From contig JAYKXP010000074.1 of NCBI GenBank assembly GCA_037176845.1, positions 62,001 through 126,000 on the forward strand: 64,000 nucleotides of DNA, given 5' to 3'. A program made the position numbers and the translations under genes. The notes beneath the pieces were generated by a model. That model ran no database searches and was not told the DNA's origin. It saw only the letters and a list, made by a program, of their open reading frames with translations. Positions within the stretch are counted from its first letter, which is position 1; the number at the start of each line of letters is the position of its first letter. This stretch comes from Paramarasmius palmivorus (lineage: Eukaryota > Basidiomycota > Agaricomycetes > Agaricales > Marasmiaceae). Of the stretch, positions 34,560 through 46,765 are shown one piece after another.

Positions 34560-36100
34560 AACCTGAACCTGATGGAGGCCAACCGATCCCGAGATTGCAT
34601 TCAACGGTTCGAGGATACAGCACGTAAGTAATAGCTTTCGATGGAGACAAATTAAAAGGCGTAAATGGAGAGCGCTGTATAGTTCGTCGACAATCAGGGA
34701 GCGGCGTGTAAATGACGACGACAAAGGAGAATACAGCGGCAGGTTGGGTGGAGTGATGTATACTGTATATTGATTCTGAAGTTGATGGACATCTTCCTAG
34801 CGACATAGAACCAGACATTACCGCAAGGTTTGCGGCTGAAACTTCCCGTTTAGTATGTATCCGGCCACCGAGACGAGCTGAGCCGGCGACGCGCCAATCT
34901 CAATACTTGGCTATATTTCATCTCCTAAACCCGGGGACTGTAATCAGAATCTAGGAATGAGGGTGACGGCGGGAATGTTATACTCACCTATACCCGACGC
35001 TTTTAACAATCATTTGGAAGAACACCAATCTGTTGTCTCTCTGACTTGACGTGTTCTTGCATCCATCACATTCATTCTCTACCGATCTCTGTATTTCCAG
35101 CAGTTGCACGCGAGGATGGTTGTGTTTTTGCGGGTCATTTCCAGCGGTCTTCGGTCGACCGGTCATGGGTTATGTCTCCGTTTACATCTGAGCTTCGCCT
35201 GAAGAATAATGCTGAAGGGCTATAGGCATTGAATTAGCAGGAAATCGGTAAAAATGATGCCACGGCACGCACCTTCTTGGTCCACCTCTGAAGGTTAACT
35301 AGTCACATTCAGCGGACGAGGAATGTTCAACCCGACTGACATCTCTACACGATTGAAACCATGCGTTGAACGAAGAGAGGCCTCAAACATGCCTACACTG
35401 TATGGAAACCAATGTAGGGCAAAATAGGCCATCAACCTCGGGGCGTTCACGAACATTGAGCGTGCCTTTCGAAGTGGAAGTGTTCAAGTAATGATCGTTC
35501 TTTTTGAGGTCTTCGGGACTGACACCGTTCTTCATGCCCTTGAGGAGCTCTAGCTTTCGTATATTGAAGAACTGCTCGGTCTGATCGACATCGAAAGTAC
35601 CTGGAAAGGACCGTCAGCTAAACAAGAAAAAAAACATTCGGTATCACTCACCACAAGTCGATATCGGCACGGCTCCGGATGATCATGAAGATAAAATGCC
35701 CTGATTCCTGAGACTTCAAGCTTCAAGGTTCGGAGGATCCGCGTCAGACTTTTTTTTCTTCTTCGCAAATCCTGGAATTTCCGAATGAATAAGGCGAAAA
35801 GGTTTGCGTTATCGTCTGCCATGGGTTCAATGTGTTAGCTATCACAATTACAACAAACCAAGAGCGCACGTACTAATGTCCTAAACCTAGTTTCCGCCGT
35901 CCATATCCGTCAAAGTGCTCTTTCTCCCACTGGGTTCATGCGTAGATATATTATCTGGGGAAAAAATGAATGCTGTTGCTGGGTGAAAAACTGTGATCAT
36001 ATACCGGCAGAAAACAGATATCACAAACTTCTGAGGCAGGGAGACAAAGGCCTCTCTGGAAATGAAAAGGCAGTCGAGATTGACCGCATGCAGGAGCGAG
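34560..36100. repeat. Block duplication, copy 2 (partner 27480-28715)
   Basis: This is the uninterrupted version of the block described for 27480-28715. It contains the better preserved MADDNA frame and continues into membrane-family copy D. Base-level identity is moderate with many indels, so the duplication is not recent. Confidence 0.65.
35440..35822 (-). CDS. MADDNA-start small gene, copy 2 (unrecognised, possibly broken)
   Basis: The frame opens at ATG 35822 with MADDNANLFALFIRKFQDLRR. A GTGAGT..CCAG intron lies near 35597-35653. The sequence after it reads as a convincing charged coding segment (TFDVDQTEQFFNIRKLELLK, GVSPEDLKKNDHYLN, LNVRERPEVDG), but in a different phase from the first exon. 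Either another intron lies upstream or the gene has an indel. In the simple phase the protein would end after about 70 residues. I do not recognise the family. Its twin at 28195-28380 is more decayed. Confidence 0.4.
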
Positions 36101-36706
36101 AACCAGAACGAGACTCAGATAACAAGTGTAACAGTGCTCCTTCCAAAACAGGTCACATCGAAATAAATGGGCGCCTAGTCGGCCCAAAAATCCCTTCAAA
36201 ATTCAAAAACAATTCGTACGCTCAGAAATTATCAGAACAGGCACCGAGAGTTCCTCTACACTCCCTTTGCAAGAATCTCTTGATGTTTCTTTTTCGCAAG
36301 AATGCGTCTGAGAATTGTTTATGAATTTCGAAATGATCTCAACTTAAAACCACGTGATAATTCGACAGATATGTACAGATATCTTAAGCGCCCAACTCTC
36401 TTGACCTCAAACTACTTACCATACCGACACCCTTTTCACGAGGGGCGCTCTCTTCGCCTTACAAGGTTCAATTTGACAGGCGCCTTGGAGATAGCGGAAT
36501 GGTGAGTTCTTGCAGCCATCATGATCGGGACGCTCTAAGTGACAGCCAGAACCTCTAACTGATGGGCATGGACATCGACTGCGACGTAGACCATGGCTAC
36601 ACATCGCCACATTTTGCATGCGTAGACAACGTACCCTTGGCGTGGAAGTTATGCTCTACTTCCATCTCAGTACCCACACGGAGGAAAAGGGAAACAGCTT
36701 TCGGCC
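36101..36706. other. Leader and promoter region of membrane copy D
   Basis: No supported gene. 36540-36706 aligns with 31200-31350 upstream of relic C (TAGACCATGGCTACACATCG, CACGTCGCCAC-like and ACCCACACGGA landmarks). A GTGAGT sequence at 36500 with a counterpart at 31118 may be a leader intron donor. Confidence 0.35.
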
Positions 36707-38329
36707 ATGTTCATCCTTTATGCTCTTGCCCGTCCCATAGTCTCCAATACTACTTCCGATACCGACTCTCCTACACTATACCCAACCAAGAGTCTTATGG
36801 GGATATGCGATAGTATCCAGGATTGTCGGACTCTCGAAGACATCATCTGGAATTGTGCTTCCGTCGTGTTCATTTGCGTATGGGTGGCTATCCATCCTAA
36901 CGTTCCAAAGCACGGAAACGTCTACAATTACATTCGCTCTGAACAATGGATTAATCATGTTTCTGGCGCTCATTGCGCCGGAACTCATTGTGCTATGGGC
37001 AATGCGGCAGTGGGTTTCTGCGCGAAGGATAGCTGAAAGAGTCAAAAGTGAGTGTCTCGTCTATTCTTTCTCGTAGCGATACTCAGGAACTTGTCCTTCT
37101 CAGAATATGGCTGGACTCAAACACACGCCTTTTTCCTTCTCATGGGTGGTTTCGCTCTGTACGACGGTCCTCACTTCCGTCGTTTGCTCTGGGAGAAATG
37201 GTGCAAAGAGGATCTTGAATTGGTGAAACGGGCACATACTTCAGCGAGCACGAGTAGCCAGGGAGATAGGGATTCCGTAGAAGTAAGTTGCCCAGTAGCT
37301 CTATGAATCGATGAATTGACAGTAAGTCTCCAGGAAAAGTATTCGTCGCTTTTGGAGTACCTCCTCGATCACGGGTTCATATCGCTTTCAGAAGACGAAA
37401 TCCAAGACAGAAGCCACGGCGACCCGATATCGAAAGCGATTGCACTAATCCAGACAAGTTGGTTCCTCTTGCAGTGCATTGCCCGAGCTTGTCAAGGCCT
37501 GGCTATCACGGAGCTAGAGATTATCACATTAGCATTCTCATTCCTCAACTTCGTCATCTACTTCCTATGGTGGAACAAACCACAGCGCGTCTGCTACCCG
37601 ATCCATGTTAGATGGCCTGGGCCTCAAGTTCGTGACAGACCACAGCCATGCACACCAAAACCCAAAATCCGTTCTACCGGCGAAAGCAAGCATCTGCCTA
37701 GAGATGACGAGGAATCGGTTCTGTCCTCTGCCGATGGACTTGCGGCTTCTCCGTCAGACAGGGGGGTCTTTAGACGGGCCACAGCATCGTTCATTTCAAC
37801 GTGCTACGATCTGCTGCATGGGCTCCTGCTATTACTTTCCATCCCTTTCCTTCTACTATATTTCGTTCTGAAGCAGCTCTTTGACTTGGCAATGGGAGTA
37901 GACGATAACGAATCCCATCGTCTCTTCTCTTCGAGACTCGGAAAAAACCCTCCACTTATTTACTTTGCATCTTACTTCCTTGCTATTTGTTTCGGAGGGT
38001 TTCATTGCCTTGCTTGGGTCTCTGACTTTCCTTCAGAACGAGAGCGGCTGCAATGGCGCATTTCATCGCTCCTGGTGACTCTGTTGCCACTCTTAATTGG
38101 GAGTGCTCATCGTGCTATCAATGATTATGGTGTATCCGAGTTCTGGGCTCTTGCTTTTATCCTAGCTTTCAATGCACGACCTATCATTTTGATCCTAGTG
38201 GTTTCGACTGTATCTTATGTCGTTGCAAGGCTTTGGCTTATTTCGCTTGCGTTCATGGCGCTCAGAGATCTTCCTCCTAGCGCGTATTGGACTGTACAAT
38301 GGACGACTTTTATCCCACACATAGGTTAA
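36707..38329 (+). pseudogene. Membrane-family gene with one frameshift (copy D)
   Basis: Exons 36707-37047, 37104-37282 and 37334-38329 reproduce the family structure with introns of 56 and 51 bases at the conserved positions. One extra A in the GGAAACG run near 36915-36918, just after HPNVPKHG, shifts the frame before membrane segment 2. The relic C sequence lacks this base. Otherwise every motif is present: MFILYALARPI, IQDCRTLEDIIWNC, IAPELIVLWAMRQW, GWTQTHAFFLLMGGFALYDG, EDEIQDRSHGD, WWNKPQRVCYP, LFSSRLGKNPP, TVQWTTFIPHIG. The last exon stays open for 332 codons. It is either a very young pseudogene or an intact gene carrying a homopolymer base-call error. Domain call 0.85; pseudogene status uncertain. 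Confidence 0.6.
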
Positions 38330-38551
38330 TATATCATACATACACTGCATCAGACCCATTGATTCGCAAATATCATGTCCCGCTTGAGACTTGTATTTCA
38401 GGTCGCTGCCCGTTTTGGAAGGAGTACTTCCTGTTTTGGAAAGAGTCTAGGCCAGAACCGAAAGGTTTTTAGCGAAGACTATTATCATTCCACTTCATTT
38501 GGTTGCACATGAGTAGTCGTCAGTATCATAGTTCCATCTCCTCGTAGGCCG

Positions 38552-39902
38552 TCAAGCAAATCCATTCAACATGTTCACCGCCTTCATACCCTCACCAACG
38601 TTCACCCAGTCCAGCATGACGAAATTTGGTGCCTTGCCACCAGCGAGAGGTGCGCATCCACCGACATTTGCCATAATCCTGGTATTACCGTAAGCATCAC
38701 GAGTGCCTGAGTAGAGAAGAGCTACGTACGACTGGACCGAGTTTGTCCTAGCGGCATTAGCCCGATCTGCGACCAGAACACCATCTCCGATGGGTATAAT
38801 GTTCACATTGAGGTTATGGTTGAGCATGTGCATGTGGTCTTGTGTTGAAAGTGGGCCTTCACTTCTGTCGACCGAGCAAGGGAAGTTGGAATCGGTAGAG
38901 CTGAAGGGCGGTTCCCAGATCTGCATGTGTCGAGTGAGCTAGTTCTCCAACTAAAATAAGATGTATGAACGCACCATCTTGAACTGTGGTAATATAAAGT
39001 CCACTCCGGCACCATCAGCACCGTAATCCATGAACACGACAACTCGTTTCCCGCTGTCGATGAGTGAGCCGAGGGTAGGCCAGTCACCACGTTTCATTGG
39101 GTTGGTAGGTGGCACATAGATAAGTGGTGTGATACCTAAGGAGCTGAATGAGTGTTACTGAGACAATACGAAGCAGTGCCACCCATACCTGAGGAATCAA
39201 ATGCTGGTTTCCAAACATCCTTGAGAGAAGCGTCGTCGGGGTTCGTAACGAGGATGGTGAGGACTTCGTTCGGATGTGCGTCAAGCCATGTCTTCACCGT
39301 TTTGAGATAGTTAACGACGAGGCCACCGTCAAACAGGATCTAGATGCGTATCAGCTAAGGGTGAGATGTTGGTTAGCGGAGAAGGATGAACTCCGTACGC
39401 AGCCTGAAAGCCGGCAGTCAGTGAGGTCCGACTAGTGGGAGAACACGGCTAAGACTTACTAGTATGGCAGAAGCGAAGGTTCCCGTCCCACCTAGTGATC
39501 CAATCGTATCAACATTCGCAATGCATACCGACCACATACTCACATATGAGCCTGAGCCTGCAAAAACCTGACACCTAAATCGAGCTGTGCCGTGACAGAC
39601 ACTTCCTGGTTTCGCCCCACTGAAGGTATCATCAGCGAACCGACGACAAGACCCGAATATAATAACGTACCAGCGAAGATATCCGTGGAGACGGCGTACG
39701 AGTTGTGTGAACCCAGGAACGTCGTGTTGCCATACGGCCTCGAGCACAATTCAGAACGTCTGTTGCATATCGTTGCCCTACAAGGAATTTATAAGCGATG
39801 ATCTGTGTAGAGGATTGGGAAACGCTACCTCTTGCTTATCAGCGGCAGCCCTAATGCTACGGTGCTGAATGCAAGGACGACGACCGATAGGAAGAGTTTC
39901 AT
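38552..39902 (-). CDS. Secreted PI-PLC X-like phosphodiesterase, eight exons
   Basis: Minus-strand exons are 39902-39829, 39777-39671, 39619-39544, 39491-39460, 39403-39399, 39339-39189, 39135-38975 and 38920-38552. They keep one frame for 324 residues; the introns are 51, 51, 52, 56, 59, 53 and 54 bases. The first 19 residues (MKLFLSVVVLAFSTVALGL) form a signal peptide. The family pattern follows in order: LCSRPYGN, FLGSHNSYA (H49), QLDLGVRFLQAQAH, FCHTSCILFDGG (H95), LKTVKTWLDAHPNEVLTILV, GKRVVVFMDYGA and MLDWVNVGEG. PI-PLC X domains cleave phosphoinositide-type phosphodiesters using two histidines; fungal secreted members have unknown substrates. The fifth exon is only GCTGC and restores the CHTSC motif. 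It is on the opposite strand to its membrane-family neighbours. Confidence 0.85.
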
Positions 39903-41290
39903 CGTATGAGGGGTGCTCGAAAGCCTCGAAGAATCAAATGGTCCACCTCGCTCATTTATGGACGAAATTTCTTGTCCTCCATGTGATGATCAGGAGTGGT
40001 TGATTGAGCTTCAGACGACCACATGGACCATCTTCACAACGGAATGCTTGGACGAGGGCAGGTGATTCTTCTTGCTCGTCACCACACGAACGTTTTCATG
40101 CTTCCTAGGCCCAGATTTCTGGCATATTGCGGTGATTGTCGAGATACCATGGCCTGAGTAGCAATGCTACCGATGAAAAATGAGTTTGAGTGAATGTTAA
40201 GTGATCGATATCAACTCAATACGCACTATCACAAGGTCCCAGATCCTATACACCATGGCTGCAAGCGTTGACAGAGACTCCAGTTCAGGTCGGAGGGACA
40301 ACGAACGTTCTGCATGTGCAGTCGTGCTTGCACGTATATATTCTCAATAGTGGTTTGATGCCCTGGTCCTCTACGAGATGCGTCGAGAGCCAGATGGTTA
40401 TTTTGATGCTTCGTATTCCCAATTTCGCTAGAACTTCCTCTATAATATTGTAAGATATCAGTTTGGGCGAGGATAAATAACCAAAGGATCAGTTCACGCA
40501 CCCAATAACCTATCTCTCAAACACGGACCCGGATTGTTCTACGAAGTGTATGGATTATTTTGCCCAAGCGGAAGTGAGGCATTGGCCACGATCATGGATG
40601 GTGAGCGAGAGTACAATTGGCGAATTTCAGAGGGACAGAGAGGGACGCGTCACCGGATCCGAGTCGGCTCTGTCGGCTCTCCGTTCTCCGCTCCTTCCAT
40701 GTAACTCAAGTTCTGAAACCCACTTGCAAGCATTCAATCGGACTCATCTTGATTGAGCTTTAGTTATTCGTGTCGACACGTTTTGTACAGGATCACCTCT
40801 CCCGCCTTCGAGCTCATGGAGTTGCTTTCAAAACGGAAACAATCATTTTTGGAAATCGAATGCAGGTGCGCCCAATTGCACATTTCTAAAGCTTCTACTC
40901 CAGCTTTCCGTAGCGACGCGGCAGCTTTCGATACAAGTAACCCAGATCTAGGGCCTGGTGTTTCTACGGATGCAATTTGCGGGCTTGAGGACCCTGTCTG
41001 GCACGCCTGTTACTTTACCGTGCGGGAGAAGCAAATGATGGGCGCTTTCTCTTCACAGAAGATTATTGGTGCGTTACTCCCATCCTTAATATAACGATGC
41101 GTTCCAGGATCCACGTAAACATTGGCGTCTAATAATTTCGGAGCAGACAACCACACTGCCATGCCACTGTTGCATGTTAGCAACCCCAAAGAACTTCGAG
41201 CCCGTACTTACTACATAGGAAAGTGTCCTCGATCCTGATTGTGATTCTCTCTTGGTTATTTCCACCGTAGACAAGTGTGCTAACTCGTTA
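39903..41290. other. Intergenic region upstream of the PLC-like gene
   Basis: The left part is the promoter of the minus-strand PLC-like gene. A plus frame at 40753-41094 (including FDTSNPDLGPGVSTDAICG and VREKQMMGAFSSQKIIG) looks partly coding and meets a GT..AG candidate near 41068, but splicing leads straight to a stop. No family recognised. Confidence 0.35.
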
Positions 41291-41990
41291 GCCAGATTTT
41301 ACGACGGTACAATTCGGACCCCTTCGCTATGGCGCAGTGACCACACTTCGTCTTCCTCTGTCAATTCCCCGTTGGCTACTGCGAGATCCACCTCGAGAGG
41401 TGACACTACCCATTCTCATACTACACGGAGCGCCGTGTCTGCTCCTCACCTTTTTCTCCGATTATTCACGTATTCGAGATCGATCCAAATATTGTCAAGC
41501 TTCGAGCATCGCATTGGGCTTATTTCCATGCTCGAACGTGACAAATACCCCACTGAATTGTCCGTTCTTTATCATATTATAACCTACCAAGTTCGCACCT
41601 CGCCTACACCATGCCTACGCCCGCGTTTTTGAAAACACCCGAGAATGGGCTAACAAGTGTCGGAATCTCCATTTGACTGCTGCTTATGTTTTGCAAAAGG
41701 TTACCCTTGGGCGAACAGAACTCGGACACGACAGATACGAAATCATTGCTGGCAGGCAGATCGAACAGGGACCTGCAGTCCATCGTGGTGTCTATTGCCT
41801 CGCATTCCTTCATGTTGTACATCGCCCGAGAGGAACTGCTTGTATGATGAACGTATCGTGGCGTTCTTGGTCACAGAAGCACCTTGGTACCTCAATTCTT
41901 CTACTTCTATATTTATTACCTGCTGACATTCAGAATGTAGAGTGCTGTAACATGACCTTTGATCGGGAAAATCTTGGTGAAATCATCTAG
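41291..41990 (+). pseudogene. Unrecognised coding relic in several frames
   Basis: Protein-like stretches follow each other in different frames with stops between: LPLSIPRWLLRDPPREVTLP near 41345, PFSPIIHVFEIDPNIVKLRA near 41455-41515, and YARVFENTREWANKCRNLHL then TAAYVLQKVTLGRTELGHDR near 41610-41740. Their order and spacing suggest one former gene broken by indels. I cannot name the family. Confidence 0.35.
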
Positions 41991-42606
41991 GCGTTCACAC
42001 CACTTCCGCTAGGTAAGATAAACGATTTTTGGAATACACATCGTCAAATTTTGACGTCGTTCGCGTCTTAGAATACGCCCTTTTTGTGCTCCAGCATGAG
42101 GTAATACCAGTCAATATCCAGCGGAGTCGTGCGAGGCTATATTGCATTCTAAGGTTTCAAAATTGATATTGACATCCAACTACGTGTCAGATTTTCACGT
42201 ATTCCGAATACCACACGCATCCGTATGCTGCCTGCCGCTGTGTTTCGGTCATTTCAGCGATAGAGAAGCGAATGAGCGCTTATGTGGCGTTAGGAGACGA
42301 ATGAAGCCTGTGTCCTTTGCTTCTCACTGTGCATTTGCGCATACCTGATCCTTCGGCGATGTCCCCGTAATGAAGTTAAACGCACGTAACCTTACGTTTG
42401 TCAGGTTGAACGACGGAAGATCCGAGTCCCTCTGCACAGTGGCTTTGTAGTGTTGTATCGGCCATTCTAGTAGGTACTGCGAGATTTACCTAGAAAATGA
42501 ACTGACCATTCTTGCACCCCATAGTGGCGCCACATACATGCCTGATCGTCTTCTTCCGTCGTTGTTTACCGATTGGTGAAGGGAGTCGTAGCGGCAAAGT
42601 ATATCA
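41991..42606. other. Promoter and leader region of membrane copy F
   Basis: Short frames only. Nothing recognised beyond its position upstream of the gene. Confidence 0.35.
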
Positions 42607-42696
42607 ATGCACGAGGCAGGCAAGTTACAGTTCTATATAACACTAAGCCTTGGCTCCATGCTGTCCCGGATTCTTCACATCCAGAGCCTGGTTGTC

Positions 42697-44467
42697 ATGC
42701 TACTCCTCTTTGCTCTCGCTCATCCCATTCCCTTCGACATATTCTCGGAGAGAAATATCTCGTCCGTAGATCTTGTAGAAGGGGGCTCAGTGACCACCAC
42801 CCCTTGTCTTGACATAGACAAGTGCAGGACCATCACAGATATACTATGGAACTGCTATTCGGTCATCATACTCTGCACATGGGTTGCTGTTCACCCAGAC
42901 ACTCCTCAACACAATGATCATCTCCTGGTAGTTCTCATGAAATATGGGATTGTTTTTTTCATGGCCATCATCGCTCCTGAGCTGATGATCCTGTGGGCGC
43001 TACGCCAGTGGGTGTCTTGTAGGCGCATTACCGCCAAGTATTCCAGTGAGTTCTGACTTGGAAAATGTTCTTCCGTTCCTGATCATAGTCTCTATTTGGC
43101 AGAATATGGCTGGACGAAGTGCCATGCATTTCTCGTTCTTATGGGTGGCCTTGCCCTTTACGATGAAGACGAATATGTGTGCCATCTTTGGGACAGAAAT
43201 GCATTTAACGATATTATCGTTGTTTCTGAAGGCGACAAAGAACAAAACGTTGAGAGTCAAGGTCCTAATGGTCGAGACACAAAGCTTGCGACTCTGATAG
43301 TAAACGGAAGACCTGTGAGTAAAAAGCACATTAGTACTCTAAAAAATTCACTCAGATACGCACCAGTTTAAAGGAGATACGAAGAGCTTCAAATCCTCTG
43401 TACAACAGCTTATTGTAGGCAAGCACATACATGAGAAGCAACGATATTCTTGCCTCCTCGAGTTTCTTCTGGCAAAGGGACACATCCGCATCACTGAAGA
43501 AGAGATCAAGGACAAGGGGCATGCTGATGCACTGACCAAAACCATCGCTATTACCCAGACGACGTGGTTCATTCTCCAGTGCTCTGCTCGAGCTGTGCAG
43601 GGTCTCGATGTGACCGCCCTAGAGGTGTTCACGTTTGCATTTGCAGTCCTCAATTTTGTTACGTATTTCCTGTGGTGGAACAAGCCATTACGTGTTCGCC
43701 ACCCGGTACGCGTTTACTGGCGACCACAACCTCCAAAGTTGCGGGACCAGATTGGAGAGACCCCACCTTGGTATAGGAGACTTTGGAAAGGTCTCAGTGC
43801 AGCTATGCCAATGCTGTACAAAGAGTGTGCCCAGGGGTTCGATGCCGTATCCGAATACATTGCCAAGGATTTCAAATACCTCGCCGAAACAAAGAACCTC
43901 CGCCCTTTAAAATGTCCATTTGGCATAGGCCTCCTGTTTTATCCCATTGTTTCCCTATACACCAGATTCGAGGAGTTCATGATAGGTTACGACAGTGACG
44001 AACTTCGCTACCTTTTTTCCTCGAGACTGGACAAAGACCCTTTGGGGATCCACATAACCGCCTTCATGGTTGCAGTCATCTTTGGGGCAATCCAATGCAT
44101 TCCGTGGTTCTTTCCCTTTCCCACACCCGTTGAAAGGCTGACTTGGACCATCATCGCGGTCGTTATGCTCGCGGGACCAGTTGCATTCGGCACTCTGTAT
44201 CTCTTCATACGCTGCTTGATCAGCAAATGGATGGAGAGGCAACTCGGAAATAGCGAATGGACACGCGCAATTCTGAAAAAAGTGAAGATCTGGAAGGATC
44301 AGAAACGGTCGACCCATTTACTCAAGGTATTAGCTATTTATTGGACGGTTGCCTATGTGGCGGGGAGGTCTGCGCTGATCGTCCTCGCATTGTTGGCCTT
44401 GCGCGGTCTCTCTCGACAAGGATATGAGGCAGTGGAGTGGAATGCTTTCTTTCCCCATATTGGATGA
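42697..44467 (+). CDS. Multi-pass membrane protein of the ILWNC/WWNKP family (copy F)
   Basis: Exons 42697-43045, 43103-43314 and about 43409-44467 give 539 residues. The start was chosen because MLLLFALAHPI matches the N-termini of copies B, G, I and J; an in-frame ATG at 42607 would add 30 residues. The second intron is unusually long (94 bases, acceptor ACAACAG); an alternative acceptor at 43384 is also in phase. Motifs are CLDIDKCRTITDILWNC, CTWVAVHPDTP, IIAPELMILWALRQW, YGWTKCHAFLVLMGGLALYD, EEEIKDKGHAD, WWNKPLRVRHPVRVYW, LFSSRLDKDP, CIPWFFPFPTP and AVEWNAFFPHIG. About seven membrane segments are visible. It heads the run of five copies on this strand. Confidence 0.8.
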
Positions 44468-46765
44468 GAGTGTCAGGGTGCATGGCGAGCTAGTATACAT
44501 CTCATACCGCTTATCTCAAATTTGTTAAACGCTATCAAATAGTTCTGGGCTGTGTTAGGTAGACCTGACATCGAGATATAAATCCGATATAGATACTAGT
44601 GCTCTATTAGAAGGTAAGATGAACCTTGCAATTGGCGCGGCAGGTTTACTTACAATACGTTTGAAGTACCGGTTACTTTCAATGTACTAGTATTACTATT
44701 AATAGTACTGCATCGAGCGAAAATCCGGTGACGTTCAGTTGATAATGAGAGAGATTCAGATCAGAAGGTTCGAGTAGACCTGTAACGCCTACATATGCCA
44801 ACTTATCATCATCTATGCGTTCCTTACAGTTTCCGGACTATCATTACCTGTTTACCCGGACCATCAGTATATAGACAAGCCCATTTCTTTACCTTCTATA
44901 GTCTTACTTTGCTCCAGTACTTGTACATACGTCGTTATAAAACCTCGTTGTGTCCAGGTCTCGGGTGATCTAAGGCTCTAAGCTACCATACCTAGACGTA
45001 TCGTCTAGGGAGCTATTACAAGACCTCGGGTTGGTTGATTTTGGACATAAGGCGGCATAGTTGATTCTTGATTTTCGCCGATGCCCGGGTTTGCATAAAC
45101 TCGGATATAGATCAAGTTCCTACATATTTACTGTCCTCTCAGCCAAAATCACACCGTTTTTCAGGCTGTTAGGCGTAGGAAACCTGAACGTATAATATAG
45201 TTTGTCTAGGTACACAATTTACTTTTCTTGGAATTCCAAGAAAGAATAACACCTAAATTCATTGATCGTAAAATTGTATACCTCAAAGATAGTTGTTACC
45301 CGCTTGAACCCAGTAAGGTATGATCGGTATAATGTGACTAGCGTTTTATATTGCCTGCTGTATACTCAGAAGAGCGAAAGCTCAAGACCTAGAACATGCA
45401 CAAAACCAGCTGCCAGTGACCAACAGCAGTGGTATTGTACATTTTTATAGCGTGTGTTGGCCTAAAATTATATCTTACATCGCAAATCTAATGTTTACAG
45501 ACACATCGTCCTCTCTAACTTATATCTCTGCAGCAGTGAATGAATAACCTACACATTTCAAGGTCCATCAGCCTCATTCTTCACGGTTAATCACATTGTA
45601 CGCGTATTCATGCAACTTAGGGTCTGTTTATCAGATCTCCCTGCATACCATGACCTCATCCCTTTCTTCCAATCTTTGATCACACGTCGAAATGCCTATT
45701 TAGAGTGAGCAATCCATCCGAAAAATAGCGAAGACCCAAAAGACGCGTTTGGGCGTCTAGCTTACACGTGATGGGAAGACATGCCCTGTCACTCACCTCG
45801 TTTCCCTAATTTACTAATACCGTCTGAATACCGTCCTCATCCCCTCAAAAAGGTATAACCGTCTGCTTATAGGAGAATACTTAATTTATGGGGATACGAA
45901 GCTTTTAGATCATAAAATGTCCATGCGCGAAGGCTGAAGTGCAGAGAGCACCTCGAAAATGCGGGAGGAAACCATTTCCCGGACCCTCCGAAATCGGACG
46001 TCACGTCACGGTTGTCACGATTCCGGTCTTTCTCATCCTCTCATGTTCAGGTTTCCAACCAGCCTCTAGCCCGTATCAATGTATCTATCCACACTTCGGT
46101 ACGTTTTGCGAACATCTCGTTCACAATGTCAAACCTAAAGTTTCATCATCGTCAGTCGTGGTAGTATCCAAAATGACCACGACGGTGACCAGCTTTTATG
46201 GCGCTAGGTGTGAAGGATGCCCTGCTCGTTTGAGTTCTCGTACCTGTATTCATCATTCCCTCCAGACAACCGCATGAATTGACGTGGACACGCGATGGAA
46301 TTAAACGGCGTCGACGCAGGGAAATCAGGATCGCCAGGTCTATATTACCTATCTCAGAGTTTAGAACACTTCCTTCGGGAGAAGCCACCATTATGATCAG
46401 CGCTAACGCCATCATCGCCATTTCACCATAGGGAAGACCTCAATACTCCGTCCATCACGCCGTACCTCAATCTTGGAAAACTCATATAATGTGGGATAGA
46501 TGGATCTGGAGACTACGCAAGAACTAGTGCTAATCGAACACAACATTTACACGTTGACAGCTGACAATGAAAGGTGCGTAGAGGTTCATAGCAACTATTA
46601 TCGCATGTTGACTCCGCTTCTCCCTTGTAGCGCGGCTTCCTTTTGTGTTGTGCATGCTTTAGTCATGAGTTCCTCTTGTGTTGTGCAAAACCGTTCAGGA
46701 ACCTGGGAAACGGGTACAAAACTGGTGTCTGCAAGGACCGCGTCAGAACTCGTCCATTCCCCGTC
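44468..46765. other. AT-rich gene-free gap of 2.3 kb between copies F and G
   Basis: No frame above about 110 codons and no domain. 44480-45720 appears markedly AT-rich and full of short palindromic stretches (for example around 44690-44710 and 44995-45015), possibly an old transposon. A frame at 45939-46277 (+) was not accepted. The last 250 bases are the leader of copy G. Confidence 0.4.
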
